From Ciona savignyi (Eukaryota; Chordata; Ascidiacea; Phlebobranchia; Cionidae), in NCBI GenBank assembly GCA_000149265.1, contig CH002917.1, positions 1,729,202 to 1,793,201 on the forward strand: 64,000 nt of DNA, written 5' to 3'. Shown one piece after another: positions 24,801 through 35,345 of this stretch (positions within the stretch are counted from its first letter, which is position 1; every line of letters starts with the position of its first letter). The notes below the pieces were generated by a model that made no database searches, was not told the origin of the DNA, and saw nothing but the letters and a program-made list of their open reading frames with translations. The position numbers and the translations under genes are program-made.

Positions 24801-25055
24801 AGGANNNNNNNNNNNNNNNNNNNNNNNNNNNNNNNNNNNNNNNNNNNNNNNNNNNNNNNNNNNNNNNNNNNNNNNNNNNNNNNNNNNNNNNNNNNNNNNN
24901 NNNNCGCTTTGCACCAAACCGCCAGACTAACCGGTTGAATGACCTCTTTATATTCACATTATATTTTTTTTATTTGTATAGGCAATCCTCAATCGCTGTG
25001 CGTGAAATGCGAGTCAGGTTACTGCTGGGGACCTGAGCTGGACGCTTGCATGTAA
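21875..25055 (+). CDS. Small secreted protein with a single insulin/EGF-receptor-type L domain and a short furin-like Cys end
   Basis: Exons: 21875-21932 (signal peptide MHIPIVIVLATFAVAVS), 22589-22769, 23156-23229, 23523-23674, 24261-24441, 24982-25055; total 720 bases, 239 residues, all phases consistent. The body reads as one Receptor L domain: CYGIGHANGP near the start, GCEILEGDLIF, LEALASIRVITGYLFIS, a LTTIMGRTLF turn, and SIEKGNVYIGNMQNLCY followed by NW. These match the repeating pattern of insulin and ErbB receptor L domains. The last exon reads LCVKCESGYCWGPELDAC, the beginning of a furin-like Cys-rich region (CWGP), then stops. There is no kinase or membrane segment, so it looks like a soluble ectodomain fragment that could bind ligands or receptors (inference). 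A GT at 25052 could act as a donor if the gene continues, but AATAAA at 25166 supports the stop. Confidence 0.75.
24040..24110 (+). repeat. Terminal fragment of the CTAG-ended element
   Basis: The sequence ending in GCTCTCTAG followed by T resembles the 3' terminus of the element at 18870-20625. It lies in an intron of the L-domain gene. Confidence 0.45.
24535..24940 (-). repeat. SINE family A copy interrupted by an assembly gap
   Basis: Minus-strand SINE body and head run into the N stretch. After the gap the last about 34 bases of the head are repeated. It lies in the last intron of the L-domain gene. Confidence 0.75.
24805..24904. other. Assembly gap of exactly 100 N
   Basis: The run is exactly 100 N, the usual placeholder for a gap of unknown size. 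The bases just before it (CTTTGCACCAAACCGCCAG) recur just after it, so the two contig ends probably overlap and no real sequence may be missing. Confidence 0.95.
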
Positions 25056-28000
25056 ATATGATGAAATTATAACGGACCATCATTGATCTATAGCTTTAAC
25101 ATATATAATCTGTGGTGATTAATTCGTTTAAATCAAGGTTCGGTTTCAAAGCCGAGCTCGACAAAAATAAATATAATCAGCGGTGATATTTTATTGACTG
25201 GTTATATGTAGACTCTTTTAGTTGGTCAGCTAAATTAAGTATTACTATTAGGAGTTGCTAACACGTGGTTGACACAGTTTGTTTAATTTAGTTTAATGCA
25301 TTCCCTCTTTTAAAATATGGCATGTAAAATCGGAAATATCTTAACTTTAAGATAAATAGAGTTGGCGACACATTTAACACTAGAAGGAGTTCTGGGTTGA
25401 TTTGACTTGCAGACAGTCTCGTAGCTAAATAGATAATTCGGTGCGGTCGTGTGACCGAATGATTATGGTGACCTACACATATACCGACTCTTGTACAAAA
25501 AACAGTCCTGGTGGCGAGCCCATCCTGGGTTCGAAACTTGGCACGGTAAAAAATGGATAAAGTCATTGATTCTTATAAAGAATGTCGCTTTAAAACGGAT
25601 GTTGTTAGAATAAATGAAGAATGTGAATTTGTAGTACGCCCCGTACTGTGACACCATAGTTGTAATGCCCGAATAGGCAAAATGATGTACATACATCTAA
25701 ATTTAAAATTCTTAATTATTCTGTCACTTTAAGTTGGTATGTAATTTTGGCGCGAATGAGATGACCATCAATACATAGTGATGTTTACTTTTATTGATTT
25801 GGGTAAATTATAAATTTATGACAGTATACTTCATAAAAATAGTTTGGTTACAACAGTTAGCGCCGCAACCCATTTTTTGTTACTGTCGGTCGATTTTTTT
25901 ACAAGGAACAAACGCGTAACTTGGAACTGACTTGTTTAAAAAGTCGTACTAGCTTTAATAAAATAATTTATCTTTTTTTCATACATGTTTATGCAGTTTT
26001 GCTATTTCTAATTACTCACCTTTTAATGTTAAAATTTAACAGTATACTTATTCTTATTCTTACAAATTACATTCAGAGTACTAGAATGCCAACTAATAAT
26101 TAATTAATGAAATAATGACAGGAAATTGACATTGTGAAATTTTGTTATCACATTTCGACATTTTATTATCAATAGAAATTGAATAGGGTGCGTTAATTAT
26201 GAAAACACAACATTGCCGCGCAAAACCAGGAATAGTCAGCCTTTTTGTGTAGAAAGAACCGTTATCGTGCCTGGTTCAAATTCAGTTGGTCGTAAACGGC
26301 CCTAGCGCACGGAATTAACATGAGAGCCAGAAAAAACAGATATTACTCAATATCGTTAAACGTTATATATCCTCAAACGCAACTTCCAGTTTAAAACCAT
26401 TAAAATTTAAATGTTAGATATTAAAATAACATTATATGTCACGCATATAGGCCGACGTACATGTGCTAAGACTTAGCGCAAAGTAATCGAATATTAAACT
26501 CTATTTTACGTCATCGGCGTCATATAAGATTGGCGGTGTCAACAAAGTCGGGTAAAATGACGATCATGATTTAAAACAATCCAAAATTTGATTTTTAACG
26601 CATTTCTACCGCCAATAGTCACATAGCATTTATCATAATGACTTTGAAGGGACAACGTCTGGAACGTACTAAAAGTTTACGTCGAAGCAATACAATTGTA
26701 TATATAATTAACTTATTATGTGGAATACATATGTGTTATGTACAAACGTATACTGAGAATTCAATTAAATCATACCGGAAATGATCTCATATTCTCGGAT
26801 GCTATATACGTCTCGGTATTTCTTATACCTTTCGTGCGAGGACGCTTTTAGAACCGTATTCCCATTTCAGGTGTGTAAGTGGCTATTTAGTGGAGTTAAT
26901 AGAATGGTAATAGCAGGAAAGAATGTCGAAATCGGTGCTTAATAAGTGTAATTTTGTTGTCGGTTCATGATAGTTCAATGACACGAATATGTTTGAAGTT
27001 AAGTTTGTTGCGTTTCCCTGATATAGCACAATGTTAATTTCTAAGGGGGAGTAAAGTCAAAATCGTTTTAAGTAATAATTCCAATAATTTTTACCTTTTA
27101 AACCCTACAAAGCACAGAAACGAAACACAGCGTTTTTATAACCAAATGCAGTTGATAGTCAATAGTTCCGGGTAATACCGTAGCTTAGTTCATTGTTTTT
27201 CGCATAATTGTTTACTACAATCTCGAAGTCACGTGACATCGCGCGGCGTCCGTTTAAGCATAAGAATGTGCGCGATTATGAAGGTTTTCGAATCCTCCAG
27301 TCGCAACTAATAAGAAACCGCGACAAACAGAAAAATAACACTACATAAGGTCTGCAACAACAATGTACATAAGGTCGGACGGAAGAGTAACTGTACCTGG
27401 CGGAAATAATCACTTTTCGACGTTTAGACCTTGCACAGTTTACTCGGCTGCTGCGAACTATTTGAACCTTTCAGTTTTAGAACGTGAAGGTTGCAGTTCA
27501 CCACGGCATTCTGCAGCAAAAGGGTCAGATATTACGACAGCTTGTAAAGCTGTTCTTATTATAATACGAGGCGCTTTTTGTGCGTCACGTTTGTTAGTTA
27601 TGCAAATAGTTTTAATTAATACATAATTAGTCATAATAGACTAATCATAATTGCCTACAGTATGAAAACAGTTTCTACGTTACGTAATTTTATCACTAAA
27701 ATGCCATAGGTTTGTTAATTAAATTATTAGCTTAAATTGAGAATGGAAAAATTGGAACTTTTATAGCTTGTAGATATATTTTAAATTCCCACCCAAATAT
27801 CACAGTTGTTAAATCTATCTTTATAATTACTTTTTTGTTGTTTAAAATATCTTTCCAGTGCATTTGTACAACTTTCTGTTTCAAGTATTTAAAACACCCT
27901 TTTAGCTTTATACATGCAATTTATGGAACTCATTTAGGCGTTTGTTTACCAGAACAAAACGTAAAATTAAAGGGAAAGTCAGCTCGTTGCCAAATCTACC

Positions 28001-28088
28001 AAAATGGCGAGAGTGATGTTTATAAGGTAAGTAAAATTCCATCTTGCTTTTGTACATTTCATCTTGCATCTATTGTAATAAATCCAGT
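25056..28088. other. Intergenic region before protease paralog 2
   Basis: It contains a plus-strand copy of tRNA-like repeat B (25420-25556). An exon-like open stretch at 27938-28026 and an 87-codon frame at 27363 were considered but not supported. The rest shows nothing I can name. Confidence 0.45.
25420..25556 (+). repeat. tRNA-like repeat family B, plus-strand copy
   Basis: It reads directly as a tRNA-like order of boxes: GTCGTGTGACCGAATG (box A-like), a long insert, then GGGTTCGAAACTTGGC (box B-like). No acceptor stem is formed. Confidence 0.65.
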
Positions 28089-31000
28089 ATGGTAACTAAT
28101 TTTAGGTTGCTATTTATTCTGATGACACCTTGCCTCTTACCAGTCGCGCGCGGCCAATGTCCAGCAGGTAAGTCCAGCTGTCTGATGCCAGTGAAATCAT
28201 ACCTGCAGAAAAACACAAAATTTACATAATAAGCCTTCGGGCGAAAAACGCTGGCTTCATATTTCACCCCCTGTGGTGTTGCATATTTAAAGTAAATAAA
28301 AGTAATTAAATATAAGGATTAACACGTTTTGTATACTTCGCAGAACTTGGTTGCACACAAACATGTGATAGGGCAACGACACCAGTGAAATGCACTTGTT
28401 ATACCGGGTATGAACTTCAAAATGATGGAAAAACGTGCTCGGGTATGTTCATCTAAGCCTAAAATATAGTAGTAACATGCATATTTAAAACTAGGGGGTA
28501 ACGTACACAATAAGTTATAGGTTCACTGGGTTTAAGCAATGTGCTTTAGGTGCAGTGCTGAGATATGTCCATCGCACCATATGACCATTCCGATTTTTAT
28601 ATAAAAAACGGTCATCGTTAATGATATCTTTGATTCAAAATTAGCTCGGTAAAAAAATCTGTTGTAAATGAACGGTCTTGTAGCAGAATGTTTATTATAT
28701 TCATGTACTGATTTATTTATAAAATAGCGTTAACGACGAGTCAATCATGGTTTCCCAACTTAGGCCAATAAAAAAAGAAAAAAATCCGAATTAATCGAGC
28801 TAATTCTATCCAATTATCCATGGTTCTAAATAAAGTTATTTCTATAAGTTATTTGACGATAAATGTCACCACAGATATCAACGAGTGTCAAAGGAACAGC
28901 AATTTGTGTACAACATCCGCCGCACCCACGTGTAAAAACACGGAAGGCTCCTACATATGTACCGGCTGTGGTGTGAATTCAAACGAAGTTTCACAATATT
29001 ACAAAAGACCTCAATGTTGCAGGGTGAACAACGGTAAGCTATAGTTATATGCACACATGTATTTTTTGTTGTGCTATTTCAATGAAGTGAAAAATATTCA
29101 CAGTTTTCAAACGGGTTTCGAAACCCAGTTGGCCTGTCACTTAGACAGTTTTAATTCATTTATTAGAAATCATTATAAAATTGCTTTATGACTGTGTGGT
29201 CCAACCACTTTGCCCTAAAGCAGTTCAAAAATTAACTTTTTTTAACCCGATTTTTAAATTTTCAAACCTATAATGGTCTTCTCTGAAGGCATTTTTATAT
29301 TCAAAACGATATTTATTTATCAGTCGCGTTAACCATTCGACCGTGCAAATACTTACGACTTTGTATCGGCTGCGGTAAACGATGGGGTTTGATGTGTCGT
29401 CTTTCTGCCGAATAAGGTTGTGGTATCGAAACTTACAGAACATCTCCTTATATAAAAAATAATTTACGAAATGTATTTTACCCAGCAACATGCGGTCAAA
29501 GCACAACTTCAGGCGGTCGAATTGTTGGCGGCGAGTTATCCAGCATTGCACGATGGCCGTGGACGGTAAACAGTTTATAAAGCCGCTAAATCTATTTGTC
29601 TTTTGTGTATAATTTTGGTTTAGTTTGTTCATTTTTTGCCCAAATATTAAAAAAATGGCAAACGAATCAAATTACGGCAGGGAACAGGAAAAGACGGCAA
29701 AGCGAACAGTCGTTAAATCACGTCATTAAAAAGGATATCATTTAATAAATATAGCGGACGCGGCCACCAAACCTAAGAAAAATAACAATAATAAGCAAAC
29801 AAAATTAAATTAAGACCAAAACAACATAAAGCCTTGGAGAAGAGTGTGTGGTAAAGTGGGTTTAGTACTGGGAGGCCGGCTTTAGAAGAAGGTGCGACCC
29901 GAAAGCGTGAACCAGAGTGGAAAAAGAAAAACCTATATATCGCTTTATACCAGAAAAACTAAAAACACCGATTGTTTGTATCTGCATTTTCATCACATTA
30001 AACTAACAAAGCAAATCATATTTTCCTAAAGTCCACCTAACTTAGTTTATGATTTTTTTCCTGTTTAATAACTTCTTGGTAGATTCGGACGGACAAGACA
30101 CCCTTGTCAAAGCGTTTGACAAAAAAAATCGGACAGAATCAAAAACTGTATCTTGTTTCAAAAGCGACCAATAATTATTTTTACACCTTTAACCAGGCTC
30201 ACTTATCCATTGCTGGTGGGCTGTGCGCGGGAACACTCATAAGAGCGGATATAGTTATTACAACTGCACATTGCGTCCGGTAAGTTTAGTGAGTAAACAA
30301 TTATGCCTAATCAAGACTATACACACTACATTAAATATATGAAATATAAGTTAAAGTTTGCTTGGCAATGCATTAAATATTATAACGTCAAAGGATGTTA
30401 CGGTTGTTAAAATAAGAAAATTTCGGGTTCGGTTGGACTTGCTTCGTCAACAAAAATTCCCAGTTTCTATTACAAACTGATTCATTCGAATTTTACTGGC
30501 GTGTTTTATTGGGTACTGTTGACCTATAAGAAGCTCTTTCTATAGAATATAGGGCTTTACCTAAAAAACCATTATGACCCGCAATGCTTGCACGTTGTAA
30601 AATTGACCCATTTATAACAAGACAATGACAAATTTATTTCTCTAACCATATGAACCGATAACTAGTTATTCCTGAAAATGTTTTAATAATTTCTTTTGAA
30701 CATTATAATTGCGACCAGTGTAGTATACTATGTGGTGTGATAAAAAGCTATACGTAAATTTAACAATACTGAGTTGAAATCGAAGTGTGTTTTATCTTAT
30801 TGTTGTGAGCGGATATCTGAGTAAACAGCCGTGACGTTAGATGACGAAATCAGAATTACTAGCATGTTGTCACAGGAACAAACACATCAATGACGTGACA
30901 GTAACGTTGGGGACAAATGACATAAAGCTTGGCTCTACTAACGTGCACACACAAACTTTCTCTGTGTCAAAAGTAAGTCAAAAATTTTATAAAAACGACA

Positions 31001-34000
31001 ATTTCTATATTTTTCTACACAAAATGAGTTAATTCGTTTAGTGTTTAAAATTAATACACATACTACAGGGGCACAGAGTATCGTTAGAATTCAAAGATTT
31101 GTGAACCATTTACCCAATAACTTAAGTTCGGAAATAGATTTTTGTCTATAAACTTTGTATGTTTTTGTCGGCGAATTGTCTATAAACTTTGTCTGTTTTC
31201 TATACTCACTAGCAAAAAGTTAAGGGTAAATAAAAGTCATAACCTATTTTAGTAAAGAACATTCAAACAGATCGAATCGCATCCAAGCTTCGATAGCATT
31301 AGACTTGATTATGACATTGCAATAATATGGTTGGCGAAAGCAGCGACGCTTGGTACGTATGTACATCCAATTTGCTTGCCAAATGGAGAACAGACAGCAG
31401 AGGGTGAAAAATGCTGGGTAACTGGATACGGGACAATGTGTAAGTAAACTTTACCTGTAATTTTCGCATTTTTAAGCAATTATGTAACCGCAGTCTCCGG
31501 TGGACCGTGGCCAAATCCTCTACAAGAAGTAGACCTGCCTATTTCAAATCAACAGAGTTGCATTGCAGCCTATGAACGATTAGGTGCAAACGTTAGAGTG
31601 ATTCCGTCAAGGATGATATGTGCTGGATACGATCAGGGAGGCAAAGACGCTTGTAGTGGTAAGAAAAATATATCTAAATGTGGATACTGATATATTGCCT
31701 ATCACTCTACCCCACGTTATGGCGTTAAGGGATCTTACGATCACCTGTATAATAACGCCCTTTGGGACACAAAACGTGAAATTCCATACTATCTTAGTTT
31801 AGTTTATTTTTTGTTTCCACGATGAAAACACGATGCAGAGACTTTGATAAAAATTTGAAAAACGGGAAAATAAACGGCAAAACGACAGTCGTTAGAACAC
31901 GCTGGCAACAAATCAATTATCGAGTTTCGGTATAATTAGACGCTACCGCTAAATCCACATCTTGTTGCCAATTTATTTAAGGTGATTCCGGAGGTCCGCT
32001 TGTGTGTCAACGATGTAACAGTTGCAACTGGTACCTTGCTGGAATAACCTTATTCGGAAATGGCTGTGCACTCGCGGGCTACAATGGTGTATTTCTGAGA
32101 ATATCATTTTACGAAAGCTGGATTGCTTCAAAAACTGGAATGGCCTACAGTCCTCAGTCCTGCAATAAACCAGGTAAACCGGCCTTGTTAATTTCTGGAT
32201 TTAGGGGACATATACACAATCCACCGACTAACCCAAAATATTTCTAAACTAATACTGGATATTTTTCCCAAAACAGCTTGGACTGACTGGACCCAATGGT
32301 CCCCTACTGCATGTCCAGCCTGTGGATCTGGCACAAGAACCAGGACAAGAACATGTAACAACGGCGTTGCTGGAGTAACCGGTTGCGAAGGATCCGCAAC
32401 AGCTACTAAAACCTGCACAGTAAATCCTTGCCCAAGTAATTACACAAAAACTGTGATTTGTTGTTAATATATGAAACTATTATATGCACTGTGAACAATT
32501 TCAGTATCATTTACTATAACATTTAACGTAATTAGTGTACGGGTGCGGCGTAAGCATGATTTTACGTAAGCGATCTAGAAACACCATGCGTTCTAGAATT
32601 CTAACTGAACAGCGATCGCGTTTTTTCGCTGTAAAGTTAAAATCACAGTACCGCATCGCTTGGCGCGCTATCGTTTTCGAAGGAATTAAACGGCGAAGAC
32701 AGAAGTTTAGTTTTGTATTTGGTTTGTAATCATGGCTACCCTTTTTTTCAGATGCAGCCTGGGGCGAGTTTAAACTTTGGTCAAGCTGTAGTCCGGCATG
32801 TGGTGCTGGAGTGAGAATAAGAACCCGAATTTGTGTTGACGGACTCATTGGAGTAAGCCCTGGTTGTCCTACCGGGGGAGAAAGAGAAACCAAGGTAGAT
32901 CCAACAAGTCTGTAAGGATATTGCTGTATAATATAGGATTAGGCAGATATCCTATGCTGGTATTTATTGCAATAGTAAGGGTTGTTTGTATACATCGGTA
33001 TCGAGAAAGCTCAAAAATCTACATAATCTTACATGTACAAAGTTGATATCTTTTCTATAGTATATGTACTATACTACATAATAGTACACAGTTTTAGCCT
33101 CCATTACACTATACTCCATATTTCAAATCCCTCAATTAAATGGCTAATTGACATGAGTAGGAATAAAATAATATAGTCCTCCTTTTATACTTGCATATCA
33201 TAAGTCGGACCAACAAGCATTTTAATTTACTAGCAATGCACCAACACACCTTGCCCGACGTGGAATGCTTGGGTTTGGACTTCTTGTTCTGTAACATGCG
33301 GTGGTGGAACTAGATCCGGCACACGTACTTGTAATAAGCACGGTGGAACGGCTGACTGCGTCGGCTTGAGTACTGTAACTGAAATATGTGGAGTCGGGGT
33401 GTGCGGTAAGAGTAAATGTAATTTCATTGGCTACCGACACTGTAAAGGTTATGCATCTCATAGGCCATTTCTTGTTTTAGGACAGGTTTCCGATTTGGTA
33501 CCCTGTCTGAACTCCTTTTTCTTGGTCTGTATCGCAGTATGGTTGTAAACTATCTTCACCTAGTTTCATTGGTTGGATGGTTTGATAATATTATGAAGCA
33601 ATTATCAACGTATCTCCCAGAGTACTCTGATACCAATCTGAACTTCTAACAAAACTGTAAAGATTGTCTGCTATATATGTTTTTCAGTCATACAGTTTCA
33701 CAGTTGTAAAACATCCACCAGAAGTTAAGTTTCATAGATCTGTCGTTTTAGATTCTAGCGGATGCGTTGACCTTGGCACTAACTGCGAGTATCTAAAGCA
33801 CTTATGTTCAAATCAAGCTTATGTTCAAATATTAAAGAATATCTGCCCAAAAACCTGCGGAATCTGCTCCAGTGGTAAGTACCATATGTCAGCATTATTA
33901 CTTTGTTTTGTAAACAAGCTGTTAAATCAAATATATAAATCTGTAAACTCGTCAAGCTAAAGCAAAACTGAGTATATTGTATAATGTGTCTCCAGTGTTC

Positions 34001-35345
34001 GTTAACCAATTGACGACAAGTGTGATAAATTACCTAAGGAATTTATGGTTAAAATTAGATTTTAATTACAGGCGGATCAGAATCGTGGTCTGGATGGTCT
34101 AATGTTGGTACATGTTCAGCTAATTGCGGCGGAGGCACACAGCAACAGACAAGGACATGTAATGGTGGAACGGCTGGTAGTGGTGGCTGTCCAGGACTAG
34201 CAACTCAAAGTATTTCTTGTAATGTGCAAGCTTGTCCTCTTGGTACATGGTCTGGATGGTCGAATGTTGGTACATGCTCTGCTAATTGTGGCGGAGGGAC
34301 ACAGCAACAGACAAGAACATGCAATGGCGGAACAGCTGGTAGTGGTGGATGTCCAGGACTAACGACTCAAAGTATTTCTTGTAATGTACAAGCTTGTCCA
34401 CAAGGTACATGGTCTGGATGGTCGAATGTTGGTACGTGTTCAGCTAATTGTGGTGGAGGGACTCAGCAACAGACAAGGACATGCAATGGTGGAACTGCTG
34501 GTAGTGGTGGCTGTCCAGGACTAACGACTCAAAGTATTTCTTGTAATGTACAAGCTTGTCCACAAGGTACATGGTCTGGATGGTCGAATGTTGGTACGTG
34601 TTCAGCTAATTGTGGTGGAGGGACTCAGCAACAGACAAGGACATGCAATGGTGGAACTGCTGGTACTGGAGGCTGTCCTGGTCTCACAACACAAAGTATT
34701 TCATGTAACTCACAAGCATGTTCACTTGGATCCTGGTCTGGATGGTCAACTGTTGGCACTTGTTCAGCTAATTGTGGCGGAGGGACACAACAACAGACGA
34801 GGACATGTAATGGCGGAACAGCTGGGAGTGGTGGCTGTCCAGGACTAACGACTCAGACAATCGATTGTAATGTGCAAGCTTGTCCACAAGGTTCGTGGAC
34901 TGCTTGGACTGACAGTGGAACGTGTTCAGCAACATGTTTGAAGCAGCAAACGCGTACTTGTACCGGTGGAACTCCTGGTCAGGGCGGGTGCCCGGGTTCA
35001 ACAACGCAATCTATTTCCTGTACAGGTGGTAGCTGCCAACCACAATCGGACTGTTCAAGTTTAACAAATGTAGAACAGTCATGCCCTCAGTATACGAACT
35101 ACGGTTACTGTGACGTTTATAAAGTTTGGATGGAAACCAATTGTGCTCAAGCATGCTGCTTAAAACGAAATGGTAAGTAGTAAGGCCATTTTAACAACCT
35201 AATTGATACATAAGCATTTTTTTCAGGTGGATGCATTGAAATTGATGCTGACCCGGCTTTGTGTGCCACTCGAAAGGACGATTGTAGCAACAGCCTTATC
35301 GCTTCTATTTGTAAAAAAACTTGCAGTCCAAACTGCAACAAATAA
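28089..35345 (+). CDS. Modular secreted trypsin-like protease with EGF, TSP1 and ShK domains (paralog 2)
   Basis: Exons: 28089-28167, 28344-28442, 28875-29033, 29486-29565, 30197-30279, 30876-30972, 31271-31439, 31494-31658, 31982-32173, 32277-32435, 32752-32894, 33234-33405, 33752-33874, 34072-35172, 35227-35345; 2940 bases, 979 residues, every phase consistent. Order: signal peptide (LLFILMTPCLLPVARG), EGF, calcium-binding EGF (DINEC), S1 protease, three TSP1, ShK, six TSP1 in one exon, ShK, ShK. The protease keeps His (TTAHC), Asp (YDIAI), Ser (GDSGGP) and Asp six before Ser (KDACSGDSGG). The Ser normally found in the SWG-type strand (Ser214 in chymotrypsin numbering) reads Leu (TLFG), unlike paralogs 1 and 3, so activity may be reduced. 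It lacks the N-terminal ShK exon of paralogs 1, 3 and 4. One intron is only 54 bases (31440-31493). AATAAA overlaps the stop. Confidence 0.9.
28560..28655 (-). repeat. tRNA-like repeat family B, decayed copy
   Basis: Minus-strand copy with the ACCATTCCGA and TTAGCTCGGTAAAA blocks, in the intron between the two EGF exons of paralog 2. A further small piece lies near 29306-29350. Confidence 0.4.
34072..35172 (+). repeat. Six tandem TSP1-coding repeats, about 162-bp period (paralog 2)
   Basis: One exon codes for six thrombospondin type 1 repeats ([23 protein letters not shown] pattern) and a following ShK module. Repeats 2-4 are almost identical at DNA level, more so than needed to conserve the protein, suggesting recent unequal crossover or conversion. 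The sixth is divergent (TDSGTCSATC) and closes the array. Confidence 0.85.

Noticed and set aside
27363-27626. An 87-codon frame in a slightly GC-richer patch
   Set aside because: No domain, no splice context and no neighbour relation; it could be 5' untranslated or random.
27938-28026. Exon-like stretch (GVCLPEQNVKLKGKSARC and on) with AG and GTAAGT borders, joining in frame to 28103
   Set aside because: The alternative reading of 28103-28167 ends in phase 2 and hits a stop in the next EGF exon, while the signal-peptide frame from 28089 fits all downstream exons. It might belong to an unrelated transcript, but nothing supports this.
32507-32893. A 128-codon minus-strand frame
   Set aside because: Antisense to a TSP1 exon and its intron; the apparent protein is the complement of TSP1 codons.
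34072-35172. Regularly spaced repeats resembling a CRISPR-like array
   Set aside because: The 162-bp units are coding TSP1 repeats in frame; there are no spacers and the organism is a eukaryote.
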